From an uncultured Alphaproteobacteria bacterium (GTDB taxonomy: Bacteria > Pseudomonadota > Alphaproteobacteria > Puniceispirillales > Puniceispirillaceae), in assembly GCA_913064995.1 (NCBI GenBank), contig CAJYBL010000015.1:1-16702 (forward strand): DNA of 16,702 nt, read 5' to 3'. Under the pieces are notes generated by a model. The model was not told the DNA's origin. It saw only the letters and a list, made by a program, of their open reading frames with translations, and searched no databases. The translations under genes and the position numbers were made by a program. Below are positions 15,098-16,702 of the stretch, one piece after another. The first letter of the stretch is position 1. Each line of letters opens with the position of its first letter.

Positions 15098-16237
15098 ATG
15101 AATATGGCGCATCTAAGTTTTAATGATGAGGATATGCTTGCCGGATTAAAGCCCTGGGTTTTGTGCGAAAGCCCCAGCTATGATCCGGCGGCGGTGAACC
15201 GGATGCAGGATATTGCCGCACATGATCTTGCAGTTATGGGGGCATCAATTGAGCGCATTTCATCGCATTCCTCAATTGGTGATTGTATTCGCGCGCGTTT
15301 TGCCCATCAAAAATCTGACCAGCCCGGAATTTTGATTATTGGCCATATGGATACTGTTCACCCACTTGGCACGCTGACAGAATTGCCGTTTAAACGAGAT
15401 GGTAACCGCTGCTATGGCCCCGGCATTTGCGATATGAAGGGTGGTAATTATCTGGCACTAGAGGCGATCCGCCAGCTGCAAAAGGCCGGACTTGAAACGC
15501 CACTTCCCATCACCGTCCTCTTCACCTCGGACGAGGAAATTGGATCACCACACACCCGCACACTTATCGAAGCCGAAGCCGCGCGGGCGAAGGCGGTCTT
15601 GATACCTGAACCAGCACGAAAAGGTAATGGCGTCACATCTGGCCGCTATGCTGTAGCCCGCTATGATGTCACCACCTATGGCAGACCAAGCCATGCCGGA
15701 TTGCGGCTGTCTGAAGGGCGTTCAGCAATCCGTAAAATGGCCGAAAAAATTATCGATATCGAAGCCATGACAAGTGAGGATTGCAGCTTTTCAGTCGGTG
15801 TTATTAACGCCGGAAAATGGGTGAATTGCGTTTCATCAAAAGCCAGCGCTGAGGTACTATCAATGTCAAAACGCCAAGAAGACCTAGATGATGGCATTGC
15901 CAGAATGCTTGATCATAATGATCCAGATAGCGAAGTTACCACCAAGATCAAACTTGGCCTAACAAGGCCTGTCTGGACACCGTCGACAGCTGGCCTGAAA
16001 CTTGTTGAGTTGGCCAATAATCTTGCCACGCAGCTAGGCCAGCCATTTCGTCATGAAAGTTCAGGCGGTGGTAGCGACGGTAATTTTACTGGTGCAATGG
16101 GTGTGCCGACGCTTGACGGTCTTGGGGTTGCTGGCGACAAATATCATACGCTTGAAGAGCATATTGAAATTGACAGCCTGGCAATGCGCGGCAGGATGAT
16201 GGCTGGTCTATTGATGGGAATCAACGCAGATTTTTAG
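15098..16237 (+). CDS. M20 family peptidase, carboxypeptidase G2-like (second copy type)
   Basis: 379-residue cytoplasmic CPG2-like zinc hydrolase. ATG 15098 has GGAGG seven bases upstream. Predicted ligands and catalytic residues: H83 and D85 (IGHMDTVHPLG), D112 (YGPGICDMKGG), E146/E147 (SDEEIGSP), E171 (IPEPARKG) and H350 (DKYHTLEEH). Lid-domain His is H199 (GRPSHAGLRLSEGRSAI). The SSGGGSDGNF segment (321-330) is the glycine-rich loop typical of the CPG2 branch. It shares domain order and motif spacing with the 12100-13266 enzyme, with D/E catalytic glutamates at the same residue numbers, but sequence between motifs differs considerably, so the two are older paralogs rather than a recent duplication. 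The truncated citrate synthase-like gene follows after 28 bases. Substrate unknown; amide-linked glutamate or N-acyl amino acids are family-typical. Confidence 0.9.
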   Translation: MNMAHLSFNDEDMLAGLKPWVLCESPSYDPAAVNRMQDIAAHDLAVMGASIERISSHSSIGDCIRARFAHQKSDQPGILIIGHMDTVHPLGTLTELPFKRDGNRCYGPGICDMKGGNYLALEAIRQLQKAGLETPLPITVLFTSDEEIGSPHTRTLIEAEAARAKAVLIPEPARKGNGVTSGRYAVARYDVTTYGRPSHAGLRLSEGRSAIRKMAEKIIDIEAMTSEDCSFSVGVINAGKWVNCVSSKASAEVLSMSKRQEDLDDGIARMLDHNDPDSEVTTKIKLGLTRPVWTPSTAGLKLVELANNLATQLGQPFRHESSGGGSDGNFTGAMGVPTLDGLGVAGDKYHTLEEHIEIDSLAMRGRMMAGLLMGINADF

Positions 16238-16265
16238 AGTTTTGCAATAAACAGGGAGCTTTTCC

Positions 16266-16640
16266 ATGGCCGAAACAAAACTATCCACCCACACAAATGA
16301 AGCTTTGTTTCTTCGCGACAAAAATCTTGTCGAAGATGTGATGGGAAATATGAGTTTCACCGATGCCATGTTTTATCATATTATGGGGGTTGCCCCATCG
16401 GCTGGCCAACGCGCAATTTTGGATGCGGTGCTTGTCACCTTAATGGAACATGGATTTACCCCGAGTGCAATCGCCGCCCGCATGACCTATCTCTCTGCTC
16501 CGGAGGCCATGCAATCAGCGGTGGCGGCGGGATTGCTGAGCGTTGCCAGCCAATTTATCGGCACGATGGAAAATACAGCAAAAATTCTAGAAGAAATTAT
16601 TAAAATAAAATTTAATAACTTTTTTGGTAGTGGAACATAA
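16266..16640 (+). CDS. Citrate synthase/citryl-CoA lyase-like protein, N-terminal half only
   Basis: 124 residues starting at ATG 16266, with AGGGAG about eight bases upstream. Residues 28-110 match the citrate synthase/citryl-CoA lyase-like fold: GNMSFTDAMFYHIMG (27-41), AILDAVLVTLMEHGFTPSAIAAR (50-72) containing the candidate active-site H62, and AVAAGLLSVASQFIGTMENT (85-104), which occupies the place of the GxxHGGA segment of citrate synthase. Family members of this type are roughly 260-280 residues, so over half is missing, including the region of the catalytic Asp. From about residue 108 the sequence turns into a Lys/Asn/Phe/Ile-rich tail unlike the family. All three forward frames carry stops in the tail, so a single frameshift does not rescue it. 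It is either a truncated gene or an assembly-edge artefact. Confidence 0.65.
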   Translation: MAETKLSTHTNEALFLRDKNLVEDVMGNMSFTDAMFYHIMGVAPSAGQRAILDAVLVTLMEHGFTPSAIAARMTYLSAPEAMQSAVAAGLLSVASQFIGTMENTAKILEEIIKIKFNNFFGSGT

Positions 16641-16702
16641 TTAGTTAAAAATTTTAAGAAACTAAAAGAAAATTTTATATTCATAATTTTCTTCTTTTTT
16701 AA
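16587..16702. other. Abruptly AT-rich terminal segment
   Basis: By my count only about 17 of these 116 bases are G or C (near 15%), against roughly balanced composition in the rest of the window. The change occurs within the citrate synthase-like frame and continues to the window's end with homopolymer-like A and T runs. No gene, hairpin terminator or repeat is clear in it. It could be foreign DNA, a genuine AT-rich junction, or a chimeric or low-quality contig end. Confidence 0.6.

Noticed and set aside
16266..16640. Rescuing the citrate synthase-like gene with a single frameshift
   Set aside because: The AT-rich tail has early stops in all three forward frames and none of them continues the family sequence.

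Overview
The window looks like chromosomal DNA of a marine alphaproteobacterium. Base composition is moderate, codon use is fairly uniform, and the gene content (a DmdA/GcvT-type aminomethyltransferase, Opp/Dpp-type import, many amidohydrolases) resembles SAR116-type bacteria. That placement is inferred from gene content and style only; no rRNA or other marker gene is present.

Layout. Positions 1-2447 (minus strand) hold the N-terminus of a cupin-like protein cut by the window edge, a DmdA-like paralog of the GcvT family, and a secreted formylglycine-generating-enzyme-fold protein that lacks the catalytic cysteines. Positions 2597-5472 (plus) hold an M20 metallo-amidohydrolase followed by an amidase-signature enzyme. 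Positions 5476-10869 (minus) are a complete peptide/nickel-type ABC importer in the order oppA-oppB-oppC-oppD-oppF, with stop/start overlaps at two junctions and a strong stem-loop between oppA and oppB. Positions 11066-13266 (plus) hold a ten-helix EamA/DMT transporter and a CPG2-like M20 peptidase. Positions 13291-14901 (minus) encode a gamma-glutamyltransferase-fold enzyme. Positions 15098-16640 (plus) hold a second CPG2-like M20 peptidase and the N-terminal half of a citrate synthase/citryl-CoA lyase-like protein, ending in an abruptly AT-rich tail at the window edge.

Functionally, positions 2597-16237 read as an uptake-and-hydrolysis locus. The solute-binding protein and ABC importer would bring in a peptide-like or amide-linked compound. 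An amidase, three different M20 hydrolases and a cytoplasmic GGT-fold enzyme could cleave amide bonds, and an EamA carrier could export or exchange a product. The substrate cannot be read from sequence. The most notable departures from textbook families are the GGT-like protein without the usual alpha-carboxylate-binding arginine, the FGE-like protein without its cysteine pair, the DmdA-like protein that departs from DmdA signature positions, and the truncated citrate synthase-like gene. No tRNA, rRNA, CRISPR array, transposase or phage gene was seen.
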